From JAEUNJ01 sp052035955 (GTDB taxonomy: Bacteria; Pseudomonadota; Gammaproteobacteria; Burkholderiales; Rhodocyclaceae), in contig JBPOHD010000008.1 in the NCBI GenBank assembly GCA_052035955.1, forward strand, positions 1-31,474: a stretch of DNA of 31,474 nt, written 5' to 3'. Both the position numbers and the translations under genes were made by a program. This document shows positions 7,814 to 16,970 of the stretch, piece by piece. Positions within the stretch are counted from its first letter, which is position 1. Every line of letters starts with the position of its first letter. Under the pieces are notes generated by a model. The model did no database searches. It was not told where the DNA came from and saw only the letters and a list, made by a program, of their open reading frames with translations.

Positions 7814-9673
7814 TCAGTTCAGCGTGATGACGGCGGCTTCGTGGACGTCGGCGTGGAGCTGCAGCACCAGGTCGGCGCGGCGGGTCAGCACGGCGCGCTG
7901 GTTGATGTAGCCCTTGTCGGTGATCTCGCCGGCCTCGGCGGAGGGCGGTTCGGCCATCAGCAGCACCCGGGTCGGGTAGCTGGAGGAACCGCCGCCTTCC
8001 CGCTTCATGCGCACCAGGCCTTCCCGCACCCGCTCCTTGATGACCGGGTGGCCGAGGATGGCGTCCATCGGGGCATCCTCGGGCAGGCCGGCCAGGCGCC
8101 GGCACTCGGAGATGTTGGGGAAGACCAGGAAGCCGATTTCGTCCCGGTCGTGGCCGGTGACGACGATGTCCTGGGCCACCGGCGCGAAGGCGGCGAGCCC
8201 GGCGACGCGGATGCTGCCCACGTGCACCCAGGTGCCGGTGAGCAGCTTGAAGTCCTCCGCCACCCGGCCGTCGAAGAGCAGGCCCTGCTCGGGGCGGTTG
8301 GGGTCCACGAACTCGACCGCGTCGCCGATCATGTAGAAGCCGTCCTCGTCGAAGGCGGCCTTGGTGAGCTCCGGCTGCTTCCAGTAGCCGGGGAAGATGT
8401 TGGGGCCCTTGACGCGCACCTCCAGCTTGTCGGCCACCGGCACCAGCTTCAGCGTCGTGCCGGGGATGGGTACGCCGATGACGCCGGAGCGGACGGCCTG
8501 GAAGTGGCAGTCGGTGCAGGCCGGGGCCGTCTCCGTGGAGCCCCAGGACGACAGCATGGTGATGGGCTCGCCCAATTCCATTTTCGCCAGCCGCTCCAGT
8601 TCCTCCCAGAGGCTCTGGGGCAGCGCGGCGCCGGCGTAGAAGATGATCTGCAGGCGGGAGAAGAAGTTCTTGCGCAGGGCCGGGTCGTCGCGCAGCAGGG
8701 GCACCAGCATGTCGTAGGCCCGCGGCACGCTGAAGTAGATGGTGGGGGCGATTTCGGTCAGGTTGCGGACGGTCTTCGCCAGCAGGTTGGGCAGCGGCTT
8801 GCCGTCGTCGATGTAGAGGCTGCCGCCGAAGGCCAGCACCTTGTTGAAGTTGTGGTTGCCGCCGAAGACGTGGCTCCAGGGCAGCCAGTCCACCAGGACG
8901 GGCTTCTGGCGGGTCAGGAAGGGCCAGATCACCGCCTTCGCCGCGGTGTTGGAGCACAGCATGCGCTGGGTCGTGATGACCGCCTTGGGGGCGCCGATGG
9001 AACCGGAGGTGAACAGGAACTTGGCGATGGTGTCGTGGTTCACCGCCTCGTAGGCCCGCCTCACGGCGGCCTCGTCGACGGGGGTCGCCTCCACGGCGGC
9101 GAAGTCGAGGGCCCCCTCCGGCCTGGCGCTGCTGCGGCCGCCGGCGACGATCACGCCGTCATGGAGGTCGCGGGTGGCCGCCACGGCGGGCATGAAGCGC
9201 TCCATGGTGTCGGCGAAGACCACCCCCGGCTTGAGCAGGTCCACGTTGGCCTTCAGCTTGGCGAAGTCCCTGGACAGCAGGGAGTTGCCCGGCGAGATGG
9301 CGCAGTGGGGCACGCCCACGTGCAGGCAGGCCAGCATCAGCAGGGCGTGCTCGATGCTGTTGTCGGAGAGCACCATCACCGGCCGCTCGGCGGAGAGCTT
9401 CTGGCCGAGCAGCCAGGTGGCGATGCGGTAGACGCGCTGCCGTGCCTCGCCGTAGCTCACCCTGACCCACTCGCCGTCGGCGCCCCGTTCGGCGATGAAC
9501 AGGGCCTCCGGCGTCGCGTCGGCCCACTGTTCCAGCCACTCGCCCGAGCAGCGGGCGTAGGCCTCCGGCATGGGGACGGCGGACTTGTACAGGCGGGTAC
9601 CGTCGGGCCGCGCCTCGAGGATGACGGCGGGGTCGACGAACAGGTCGGCAGGTTTGCGGGCGACGGGGGTCAC
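7814..9673 (-). CDS. fcs: Feruloyl-CoA synthase-type acyl-CoA ligase
   Basis: A 619-residue AMP-forming ligase of the feruloyl-CoA synthase subgroup. The phosphate loop is FTSGSIGAPK (221-230), and the acyl-AMP motif is SSWGSTETAP (375-384) followed by ACTDCH. The C-terminal lysine lies in EITDKGYINQRAVL, the subgroup's version of the TGK motif. It starts with GTG at 9673 behind AGGAGA; the overlapping ATG is out of frame. The expected reaction is hydroxycinnamate (ferulate, p-coumarate, caffeate or similar) plus ATP and CoA giving the cinnamoyl-CoA. Placed between the uptake and beta-oxidation genes, it is the pathway's activation step. Exact aromatic substitution cannot be read from the sequence. 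Confidence 0.88.
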   Translation of the reverse strand: MTPVARKPADLFVDPAVILEARPDGTRLYKSAVPMPEAYARCSGEWLEQWADATPEALFIAERGADGEWVRVSYGEARQRVYRIATWLLGQKLSAERPVMVLSDNSIEHALLMLACLHVGVPHCAISPGNSLLSRDFAKLKANVDLLKPGVVFADTMERFMPAVAATRDLHDGVIVAGGRSSARPEGALDFAAVEATPVDEAAVRRAYEAVNHDTIAKFLFTSGSIGAPKAVITTQRMLCSNTAAKAVIWPFLTRQKPVLVDWLPWSHVFGGNHNFNKVLAFGGSLYIDDGKPLPNLLAKTVRNLTEIAPTIYFSVPRAYDMLVPLLRDDPALRKNFFSRLQIIFYAGAALPQSLWEELERLAKMELGEPITMLSSWGSTETAPACTDCHFQAVRSGVIGVPIPGTTLKLVPVADKLEVRVKGPNIFPGYWKQPELTKAAFDEDGFYMIGDAVEFVDPNRPEQGLLFDGRVAEDFKLLTGTWVHVGSIRVAGLAAFAPVAQDIVVTGHDRDEIGFLVFPNISECRRLAGLPEDAPMDAILGHPVIKERVREGLVRMKREGGGSSSYPTRVLLMAEPPSAEAGEITDKGYINQRAVLTRRADLVLQLHADVHEAAVITLN

Positions 9674-9696
9674 GGCATTCTCCTGGCGCGGGGGGA

Positions 9697-10842
9697 TTAC
9701 TTGGAGATGACCTTGAAGGCGCCGCCCTGGACTTGCAGGAGGACGCGTCCGCGGCCGTCGAAGCCCGAGTGGTCGGTCGGGCTGAAGTTGAAGACGCCAT
9801 GGGCGCCGGCGATCTCGCGCTCGCTCTCGATGGCATCGCGCAGGGCGACGCGGAAGGCCTCGGTGCCCGGCTTGGCCTTCTTCAGGGCGACGGGAATGGC
9901 GCGGGAGGTGATGGCCCAGCCGTCCCACATGTGGCCGCCGAAGGAGGACAGGGACTCCTTGCCGTACTTCGCCTCGTAGGCCTTGGCGTATTCGGCGCCC
10001 ACCTTCTTGGAGGGATGGGCGTCGGGCAGCTGTTCCCACTCGAGCAGGGGGCCGGCGACCAGGATGCCGTTCTCGACGGCCTTGCCGCCGTTCTTCAGGA
10101 AGACCGGCGAGGGGGCGCCGTGGGTCTGGTAGATCTGGCCCTTGTAGCCCCGCTCGCTGAGGGCGGAGTGGGCCATGGCGGCGGGCGAGCCGGAGGCGAC
10201 GACGATCACGGCGTCGGGCTTGGTGGCCACCAGCTTGATGGTCTGGCCGGCGACCGAGGTGTCGGTGCGGGCGAAGCCCTCGATGGGGCCGAAGGTGATG
10301 CCGAACTTGCCGACCATCGCCTCCAGGGTCTTGATCCAGGCTTCGCCGTAGGCGTCCGGGTGGTAGCCGAGGAAGGCCAGGGTCTTGTAGCCCTTGGACT
10401 TCGCATGCTCGAGCAGGGGCTCGGCCATCAGGCCGATCGGCTGGGGCATGGTGAAGGCCCACTTGAACTTCTCGCCGTCGAGGCGGTTGGGGGCCAGGGC
10501 GATCAGCGGCGTCTTGGCCTCGGCGGCGGCGCCGGCGGCGGCCATGACGCCCGGGGTGGTGGTGCCGGCGATCAGCACGTCCACCTTGTGCTCGGTCAGC
10601 ATCTTGGCCACGTTCTTCGCCGTGCTGGTCGGATCGGAGCCGTCGTCGAGGACGATCCAGTTGATCTTCTCGCCGGCGATGCTGGTCGGGAACAACTCGG
10701 TGGTGTTCTTCTGCGGGCCGCCGAGGACCGCGGCCGGCCCGGTGGCGGAAACGCTGACGCCGATGGTGATGTCGGCGAAGGCGACGGTGGCGACGCCGAA
10801 GGCGGCCAGGGCGACGGCAAGCTTCTTGGCAGGCAGCTTCAT
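9697..10842 (-). CDS. Periplasmic substrate-binding protein of a branched-chain amino acid-type ABC transporter
   Basis: A 381-residue type I periplasmic binding protein of the Leu/Ile/Val-binding family (Peripla_BP_6). A signal peptide is evident: MKLPAKKLAVALAAFGVATV and then AFA, with cleavage before DITIGVS. Typical features include GPAAVLGGPQKNTTEL, the DDGSDPTSTAKNVAKML strand-helix and IAGTTTPG. The ATG at 10842 follows GAGGAGAG. In aromatic-degrading Proteobacteria proteins of this family often bind aromatic acids rather than amino acids. Its place next to fcs suggests a phenylpropanoid or other aryl acid as ligand (inference). It lies 56 bp after livF and 23 bp before fcs. Confidence 0.9.
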   Translation of the reverse strand: MKLPAKKLAVALAAFGVATVAFADITIGVSVSATGPAAVLGGPQKNTTELFPTSIAGEKINWIVLDDGSDPTSTAKNVAKMLTEHKVDVLIAGTTTPGVMAAAGAAAEAKTPLIALAPNRLDGEKFKWAFTMPQPIGLMAEPLLEHAKSKGYKTLAFLGYHPDAYGEAWIKTLEAMVGKFGITFGPIEGFARTDTSVAGQTIKLVATKPDAVIVVASGSPAAMAHSALSERGYKGQIYQTHGAPSPVFLKNGGKAVENGILVAGPLLEWEQLPDAHPSKKVGAEYAKAYEAKYGKESLSSFGGHMWDGWAITSRAIPVALKKAKPGTEAFRVALRDAIESEREIAGAHGVFNFSPTDHSGFDGRGRVLLQVQGGAFKVISK

Positions 10843-10898
10843 GGTGGTTCTCTCCTCGTTCGTGGTGGTTTTGCTGCGGTTTGCAAGGGGACCGGCGC

Positions 10899-11639
<741 letters not shown>

Positions 11640-11640
11640 G

Positions 11641-11748
11641 GGTTCTTCCTCCCCCCGACCCCCTCCCCGCGGGAGGGGGTGACGGCGGTTCGCCGCTGCG
11701 CGGCTCCATGTTCGTGGCTGCGCCCCTTCGGGCGGCCGTGCGGGGCGC
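11641..11748 (-). repeat. G/C-run hairpin repeat between livG and livF
   Basis: On the plus strand a perfect hairpin CCCCCTCCC-CGC-GGGAGGGGG is followed by GCGG-TTCG-CCGC, a short stem with a TTCG loop, and then a CTTCGGGCGGCCGTGCGG block. The same elements, in the opposite orientation, make up the repeat at 26204-26310. The two copies differ mainly in one segment of about ten bases after GCGCGGCTCC. The minus-strand edge supplies the livF ribosome binding site. Confidence 0.8.
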
Positions 11749-13500
11749 TCATTCCACGCCTCCCAGGTAGGCTTCGAGGACCTTCGGGTTGCGCTGCACC
11801 TCCTCGGGTTGGCCCTCGGCCAGGAACTCGCCGAATTCCATGACGGTGACCCGGTCGGCCAGGCCCATGACGAAGTCCATGTCGTGCTCCACCAGCAGGA
11901 TGGCCATGCCTTCGGCCCGCAGCTTGCGCAGCAGGTCGCCGAGGGCCTGTTTTTCCAGGTGGCGCAGGCCGGCGGCGGGCTCGTCGAGCAGCAGCAGGCA
12001 GGGGTCGGCGCAGAGGGCGCGGGCGATCTCGACCAGGCGCTGCTTGCCCAGGGCGAGGCTGCCGGCGGTGTCGTCCAGGTGCTCGGAGAGGCCGCAGCGC
12101 TCGAGCTGCCGCGCTGCCTCGGCAAGGATGCGGCGCTCCTCGCCGCGGTCCATGCGCCAGGCCGACTGGATGAAGTTCTTGTGGCCCCGCAGGTGGGCGC
12201 CGATGGCCACGTTCTCGAGCACGGACATCGTCGCGTTGAGGCGCACGTGCTGGAAGGTCCGGCTCATGCCGCGGCGGGCGATCTCCCGGGATTCCGCCCG
12301 GTCCACCCGTTCGCCCAGGAAGCGGATCTCGCCGTCGGTGGGCGGATTGACGCCGGAGATGCAGTTGAACATGGTGCTCTTGCCGGCGCCGTTGGGGCCG
12401 ATCAGGGCGAGGATCTCGCCGGCCTTCACGTGCAGGCTCATGTTGTTGTTGGCGATCAGGCCGCCGAAGCGCTTGGTCACCTTCGCCACGTCGAGGACGA
12501 CGCTGCCGGGTTCCGGCATGGTTCGGCGCGGCAGGGGCTCGGCCGCCTCGATGACGCGGCCCTGCCGGCGCTGGGGCAGCAGGCGCAGCAGGATCGGCCA
12601 GAGGCCCTCCCGGGCCCGGTGCAGGACGAAGATCATCATCAGGCCGAAGACCACGACCTCGAAGTTGCCGGTCTTGCCCACCAGGGCCGGCAGCCAGTCC
12701 TGGAGCCACTGCTTGAGCAGGGTGACGATGGTGGCGCCGAGGACGGCGCCCCAGACGTTGGCGACGCCGCCGACCACGGCCATGAACAGGTATTCGATGC
12801 CGATGTGCAGGCCGAAGGGGGTCGGGTTCACGAAGCGCTGCAGGTGGGCGTACATCCAGCCGGAGACGCAGGCGAACTGGGCGGCCATCATGAAGATGAC
12901 CATCTTGTACCAGGTGGTGTTGATGCCCATGGCCTCGCTCATGGTGGCGCTGCGCAGGGAGCGCATGGCGCGGCCTTCCCGGGAGTCGAGCATGTGCTGG
13001 GTGGTGACGATGGCCGACAGCAGGACCGCCCAGATCATGTAGTACAGGGTGCGGCCGCCCCGCAGTTCGATGCCGAACAGGTCGATGGCCGGGATGCCCG
13101 AGACGCCCGTGTGGCCGCCCAGGGGTTCCAGGTTGCCGAACAGGAAATAGAGGGAAATGCCCCAGGCGATGGTGCCCAGGGGAAGGAAGTGGCCCGACAG
13201 GCGCAGGGTGATGAAGCCGAGGAAGAGGGAGATGCCGGTCGTGATGGCCATGCCGACGAGCAGCGTGGCCCAGGGCGAGACCCCGTGGACGGTGGTCAGG
13301 TAGGCGGTGGCGTAGGAGCCGACGCCGACGAAGGCCGCCTGGCCGAAGGAGGTGAGGCCGCCGATGCCGGTCATCAGCACCAGGCCCAGGGCGACCAGGG
13401 CATAGAGGCCGATGTAGTTGAGCAGCGTCACGGTGAACTCGGGCAGCAGCGGCTGGCCGAGGGCGACGACGGCGACGAAGGCGAAGAAGTAGCGGTTCAT
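11749..13500 (-). CDS. Fused ABC permease-ATPase (LivM-LivG)
   Basis: One 583-residue open frame joins a LivM-type permease (about residues 1-310, with eight or more membrane spans and the GLTSFGQAAFVGVGSYATA signature at 47-65) to a LivG-type ATPase (about 333-583). The ATPase has Walker A GPNGAGKS at 368-375, Walker B LLLLDEP at 502-508 and switch histidine H539. Its signature reads SLALGKQR instead of LSGGQ or LSYGQQR. The linker is basic and proline-rich with no stop, so this is a true fusion rather than two genes. It starts one base after the livH stop. With LivH, LivF and the binding protein it completes the importer. Such fusions are known in this transporter family. Confidence 0.92.
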   Translation of the reverse strand: MNRYFFAFVAVVALGQPLLPEFTVTLLNYIGLYALVALGLVLMTGIGGLTSFGQAAFVGVGSYATAYLTTVHGVSPWATLLVGMAITTGISLFLGFITLRLSGHFLPLGTIAWGISLYFLFGNLEPLGGHTGVSGIPAIDLFGIELRGGRTLYYMIWAVLLSAIVTTQHMLDSREGRAMRSLRSATMSEAMGINTTWYKMVIFMMAAQFACVSGWMYAHLQRFVNPTPFGLHIGIEYLFMAVVGGVANVWGAVLGATIVTLLKQWLQDWLPALVGKTGNFEVVVFGLMMIFVLHRAREGLWPILLRLLPQRRQGRVIEAAEPLPRRTMPEPGSVVLDVAKVTKRFGGLIANNNMSLHVKAGEILALIGPNGAGKSTMFNCISGVNPPTDGEIRFLGERVDRAESREIARRGMSRTFQHVRLNATMSVLENVAIGAHLRGHKNFIQSAWRMDRGEERRILAEAARQLERCGLSEHLDDTAGSLALGKQRLVEIARALCADPCLLLLDEPAAGLRHLEKQALGDLLRKLRAEGMAILLVEHDMDFVMGLADRVTVMEFGEFLAEGQPEEVQRNPKVLEAYLGGVE

Positions 13501-13501
13501 C

Positions 13502-14542
13502 TCAATGCTCCTCCTCTTCCACGTGGTGGGTGGTCAGGGAGCGCCAGAGCAGGACGGGGATGATGAGCGTGAAGACGATGACTTCCTTGTAGGCGCTGGC
13601 CCAGAAGGAGGAGTAGGACTCGAGCAGGCCCACCAGCAGGGCGCCCAGGGAGGCCACGGGGTAACTGGCCAGGCCGCCGATGATGGCGCCGACGAAGCCC
13701 TTCAGGCCCATCAGGAAGCCGGTGTCGTAATAGACGGTGGTGATCGGCGAGACGAGGACGCCGGAGAAGGCCCCGACCAGGGCCGCCAGGGCGAAGGAGA
13801 GCTTGCCGGCCAGGTCGGTGGAGATGCCCATCAGCTTGGCCCCGGTGCGGTTGATGGCGGTGGCGCGCAGGGCCTTGCCGTAGAGGGTGCGCTCGAAGAA
13901 GGCGAAGAGCCCGACGATCAGCAGCACGGTGATGCCGACGATCCAAAGGGTCTGGTACTGGAGCGTCACCGATCCCAGGGTCAGGCTGCCCTCGGTGAAG
14001 GGCGGGGTGCGGGTGCCTTCGGCCCCGAAGAAGAAGAGGCCCAGGCCCAGCAGGGCCATGTGCACGGCCACCGAGACGATCAGCAGCAGCAGCACGGTCG
14101 CTTCCGCCACCGGCTGGTAGGCGAGGCGGTAGATCATCGGGCCGAGGGGCACGACCACCGCCAGGGTCAGGAGGATCTGGACCACCAGCGGCAGGCTGCC
14201 GATGGGGGCCGCGTGGAGGATGCCGGCGAGGGCGAGGGGGAGGCCCAGATTGACGCCCAGGATGGACGGCACCCGGTGGGCGCGGGATTCCCGGACCGCC
14301 TGCCAGGTGTCGATGGCGGCGGCGGCGGCCCCCATGGCGACCAGGAACCAGACCGTCGGCGGCACCTTGCCGGCCTGGATCACGGCCAGGGTCAGGGCGC
14401 CGTAGGCGACGAACTCGCCCTGGGGAATGAAGATGACGCGGGTGACGGCGAAGACGAGGACCAGGGCCAGGGAGAGCAGGGCGTAGATGGCCCCGTTGGT
14501 GATCCCGTCCTGGATCAGCAGCAGATGGATCTGCAAGTCCAT
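13502..14542 (-). CDS. livH: ABC transporter permease LivH
   Basis: A 346-residue permease with eight or more membrane spans. It begins MDLQIHLLLIQDGITNGAIY, followed by ALVLVFAVTRVIFIPQGEF, the LivH family signature. Residues RATAINRTGAKLMGI form the cytoplasmic loop that contacts the ATPase. It is somewhat longer than the usual 290-310 residues because of an insert after the third span. The ATG at 14542 has CGGAGA upstream. It is the first gene of the catabolic unit, about 113 bp downstream of a strong promoter that overlaps the MarR operator. Confidence 0.9.
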   Translation of the reverse strand: MDLQIHLLLIQDGITNGAIYALLSLALVLVFAVTRVIFIPQGEFVAYGALTLAVIQAGKVPPTVWFLVAMGAAAAAIDTWQAVRESRAHRVPSILGVNLGLPLALAGILHAAPIGSLPLVVQILLTLAVVVPLGPMIYRLAYQPVAEATVLLLLIVSVAVHMALLGLGLFFFGAEGTRTPPFTEGSLTLGSVTLQYQTLWIVGITVLLIVGLFAFFERTLYGKALRATAINRTGAKLMGISTDLAGKLSFALAALVGAFSGVLVSPITTVYYDTGFLMGLKGFVGAIIGGLASYPVASLGALLVGLLESYSSFWASAYKEVIVFTLIIPVLLWRSLTTHHVEEEEH

Positions 14543-14661
14543 GGCTTCAGTCTCCGGCGGCCGGACGGCGGGGAAAGGCGCACCGGCGCGGCCGGGCGGC
14601 GAGCTGGGCCATACGGGATTCTCCTCCACACCCGGAGCGGGCGATGTTTTAGTATTGGATG

Positions 14662-14689
14662 ATTGTAGAGATAAACGAGTTGATGTCAA
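14662..14689 (-). promoter_or_regulatory. Promoter of the livH catabolic unit
   Basis: On the minus strand a consensus -35 TTGACA (14689-14684) is followed after 16 bases by TACAAT (14667-14662), five of six matches to TATAAT. The -35 box lies in the left arm of the operator palindrome. Transcription would start near 14655. Confidence 0.75.
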
Positions 14690-14705
14690 CTTGTTTGACA
14701 TCAAC
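14679..14705. promoter_or_regulatory. Probable MarR operator, 27-bp palindrome
   Basis: Perfect 11-base arms, GTTGATGTCAA (14679-14689) and TTGACATCAAC (14695-14705), are separated by CTTGT. The size, the AT-rich arms and the site between marR and its divergent target unit are typical of a MarR dimer site. Each arm contains a TTGACA -35 box, one for each direction, so binding would block both promoters. Confidence 0.82.
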
Positions 14706-14723
14706 CTATCTAGCGCCTATGCT
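14695..14723 (+). promoter_or_regulatory. Promoter of the marR gene
   Basis: Consensus -35 TTGACA (14695-14700), a 17-base spacer, and TATGCT (14718-14723) as -10. The -35 box is in the right arm of the operator palindrome, implying autoregulation. Transcription would begin near 14730, about 60 bases before the marR start. Confidence 0.75.
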
Positions 14724-14789
14724 GAAGTCTTGAAGGGGGCCTCCCGGCCAACCCTGGTCCAAAAACTACTGCTGTCAAAACAACAGGAT

Positions 14790-15242
14790 ATGCCAGCTTC
14801 CAAGAAGCCCCCGATCGCCCTTGGCGCCCTCGCCGACACGCTGGGATTTCCCATCCGGCTGGTCCAGGTTGCCATCTTCAAGGACTTCGCCGCCGAGATG
14901 GGCGCCCTCGGCGTGACGCCGGCGATCTTCTCGGTCATGGAGGTCCTGCGCGGCAACCCTGGCATCACCCAGTCCAAGCTCGCCGCGACGGTGCGACTCG
15001 ACCGCTCGTCCGTCGTTCCGCTGCTCGACAAGCTGGAGAAGCGCGGCATCGTCTCCCGGCAGGCGTCCACGACGGACCGCCGGCACAACCATCTTTTCCT
15101 GACGGACGAGGGGGAGGGCCTACTGCAGGAAGCCGTGAAACGCGTCCGGGCCCATGACAGGAGGATCAGCTCCGCCCTCTCGCCCCAGGAAAGGACGATG
15201 CTGATTTCCCTCCTGGGCAAGCTGACCGCGGCAAAGGCCTGA
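14790..15242 (+). CDS. MarR-family transcriptional regulator
   Basis: A 150-residue winged-helix regulator. The recognition region reads GITQSKLAATVRLDRSSVVP, followed by LLDKLEKRGIVSRQASTTDRR, the characteristic MarR wing. The ATG at 14790 (MPASKKPPIAL) is preceded by an AGGA that sits rather close. It is divergent from the uptake/beta-oxidation unit and shares a palindromic operator with it. Related regulators of hydroxycinnamate genes (CouR, FerR/FerC) are repressors released by the hydroxycinnamoyl-CoA product of the ligase. The same logic is likely here but is inferred from position and family. Longer in-frame starts from 14487 would cross the promoters and are rejected. Confidence 0.88.
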   Translation: MPASKKPPIALGALADTLGFPIRLVQVAIFKDFAAEMGALGVTPAIFSVMEVLRGNPGITQSKLAATVRLDRSSVVPLLDKLEKRGIVSRQASTTDRRHNHLFLTDEGEGLLQEAVKRVRAHDRRISSALSPQERTMLISLLGKLTAAKA

Positions 15243-15282
15243 ATCGGCGACGGCGTCCCGGCGCCATCGCGGCGACCCGGGG

Positions 15283-15300
15283 GGCGGCGCGTCCGCCGCC
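15283..15300. terminator. Hairpin between convergent marR and metF
   Basis: A perfect 7-base stem, GGCGGCG and CGCCGCC, with loop CGTC, lies in the 71-bp gap between the two convergent genes. It may act in both directions. No T-run follows on either side, so intrinsic termination is uncertain. Confidence 0.4.
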
Positions 15301-15313
15301 GCCGGCCGCCTCC

Positions 15314-16147
15314 CTATTTCCCGAAACCCAGGCGCCGGGCGATCTCGAGGGTCAGGGCCGACTGGTTCAGGGTGTAGAAGTGCAGGCCCGGGGCGCCGGC
15401 CGCGAGCAGCCTGGAGCAGAGTTCCGTGACCACGTCGAGGCCGAAGGCGCGGATGGAATCCGCATCGTCGCCGTAGGCCTCGAACTTGCGCCGCATCCAG
15501 CGCGGGATCTCGGCGCCGCAGGCGTCGGCGAAGCGGGCCAGCTTGGAGAAGCTGGCGATGGGCATGATGCCGGGCACGATGGGGATGGTGACCCCCATGG
15601 CCCGGACCTCCGCCACGAAGTGCTCGTACGCCTCCGCGTTGTAGAAGAACTGGGTGATCGCGGCGTCGGCCCCGGCGTCCACCTTGCGCTTGAAGTTGAC
15701 CAGGTCCTCCCTGGGACTCCTGGCCTGGGGATGCCATTCGGGATAGGCGGCCACCTCGATGCGGAACAGGTCGCCCGTCTCCCGGCGGATGAAATCCACC
15801 AGCTCGTTGGCATAGCGGAACTCGCCCGGGTCGGCCATGCCGGAGGGCAGGTCGCCGCGCAGGGCGACGATGCGCCGGATGCCGTGGTCGCGAAAGACGT
15901 CGAGGAGGCCGCGGATGTTCTCCCGCGTCGAGCCGACGCAGGACAGGTGGGGCGCGGCGGCGTGGCCCTCGCGCTGGATCTCCAGCACCACCTCGAGGGT
16001 GCGCTCGCGGGTGGAGCCGCCGGCGCCGTAGGTGACGGAGAAGAAGCCTGGCTTCAGGCCCGCCAGGCGGGCGCGCACGGCGCGCAGCTTCTCGACGCCC
16101 TCGGCCGTGTGGGGAGGGAAGAACTCTATGGATATCTCGGGGGTCAT
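15314..16147 (-). CDS. metF: Methylenetetrahydrofolate reductase [NAD(P)H]
   Basis: A 277-residue flavoprotein of the MetF family. It begins ISIEFFPPHTAEG, with SVTYGAGGSTRERT at about 38-51, HLSCVGSTRENIRG around residue 72 and ALRGDLP near residue 94, all in family order and at family length. It reduces 5,10-methylene-THF to 5-methyl-THF for methionine synthesis. The ATG at 16147 overlaps the tlyA stop as ATGA, so the two are translationally coupled. It is the last gene of the ahcY operon and so should respond to the SAH riboswitch upstream of ahcY. Confidence 0.95.
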   Translation of the reverse strand: MTPEISIEFFPPHTAEGVEKLRAVRARLAGLKPGFFSVTYGAGGSTRERTLEVVLEIQREGHAAAPHLSCVGSTRENIRGLLDVFRDHGIRRIVALRGDLPSGMADPGEFRYANELVDFIRRETGDLFRIEVAAYPEWHPQARSPREDLVNFKRKVDAGADAAITQFFYNAEAYEHFVAEVRAMGVTIPIVPGIMPIASFSKLARFADACGAEIPRWMRRKFEAYGDDADSIRAFGLDVVTELCSRLLAAGAPGLHFYTLNQSALTLEIARRLGFGK

Positions 16148-16968
16148 GGGGTCATCCAGATGAAGAATTCCCGGTTGCCGTCGCCGCCGGCGATGGGGCT
16201 GGGAAAGTAATCGCGCACCGAAAGGCCGCAGGCCGCGGCGGCCGACCGCAGCTTCTGCTCCACCTCGGGATAATGGCCGGCATCGCGCACGATGCCGCCC
16301 TTGCCGATCCCCTGGGGGCCGACCTCGAACTGGGGCTTGACCAGCAGCAGCAGGTCGCCGCCAGGGGCGGCGAGGGCCGGCAGCCGGGGCAGGACCAGGG
16401 TCAGGGAGATGAAGGAAAGGTCGCCCACCACCAGGTCGTAGGCGGGCAGGGGCAGGTCCGAGGGGCGAAGGTCGCGGGCATTGATGCCCTCGAGGGAAAC
16501 GACCCGCGGGTCCCGCGCAAGGCGCTCGTGCAGCTGGCCCCGGCCCACGTCGACGCCCACCACCCGGGCGGCGCCGGCCTGGAGCAGGCAGTCCGTGAAG
16601 CCGCCGGTGGACTGGCCCAGGTCCAGGCATGTCCGTCCGGCGACGTCCAGGCCCGTGTGGGCCAGGGCGCCGGCCAGCTTGATGCCGCCACGGGACACGT
16701 AGCGGCTTTCCTCGCCGCCGGTGTCCGCGACCAGGGCGGCGCCCCGGTCCAGCACCTGGGACGGCTTGGCGACGGGGCCGTCCGGTCCCCGTACCCGGCC
16801 CGCCTCGATGAGCCGGCGGGCGGCGGTGCGGGATTCCGCCAGTCCCAGGTCCACCAGTCGCTGGTCGGCCCGGACGCCGCCGTGCCGGGCCGCCGCATGG
16901 GCCGCCGTGCCGCCCGCCGGTTGCGGCACGGGCGCCGGCCGCGCGGCCCGGCGATGGAAGGACTTCAC
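16144..16968 (-). CDS. tlyA: TlyA-family rRNA methyltransferase/hemolysin-like protein
   Basis: The 274-residue product has an N-terminal S4 RNA-binding domain (RADQRLVDLGLAESRTAARR) and a Rossmann methyltransferase domain with LDLGQSTGGFTDCLL as the SAM-binding loop, VGDLSFISL as motif IV and LVKPQFEVG. Family members 2'-O-methylate ribosomal RNA. The first motif normally reads G-A-S-T-G-G; here the alanine is glutamine. The start is set at GTG 16968, two bases after the holin-like gene's stop. It is preceded by about 30 low-complexity residues, and no ATG occurs before the S4 domain, so the exact start is uncertain. Its place in the SAM-recycling operon is common in betaproteobacteria. Confidence 0.88.
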   Translation of the reverse strand: MKSFHRRAARPAPVPQPAGGTAAHAAARHGGVRADQRLVDLGLAESRTAARRLIEAGRVRGPDGPVAKPSQVLDRGAALVADTGGEESRYVSRGGIKLAGALAHTGLDVAGRTCLDLGQSTGGFTDCLLQAGAARVVGVDVGRGQLHERLARDPRVVSLEGINARDLRPSDLPLPAYDLVVGDLSFISLTLVLPRLPALAAPGGDLLLLVKPQFEVGPQGIGKGGIVRDAGHYPEVEQKLRSAAAACGLSVRDYFPSPIAGGDGNREFFIWMTP

Positions 16969-16970
16969 CG

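Noticed and set aside
7841..9979. 712-residue plus-strand open frame antisense to the feruloyl-CoA synthase gene
   Set aside because: No domain is recognisable, the composition is that of a shadow frame, and the minus-strand gene has all family motifs and a good start.
11749..13500. LivM-LivG fusion as a sequencing frameshift artefact
   Set aside because: Both domains are in one continuous frame with a linker and intact motifs; no disrupted stop or start is visible at the junction.
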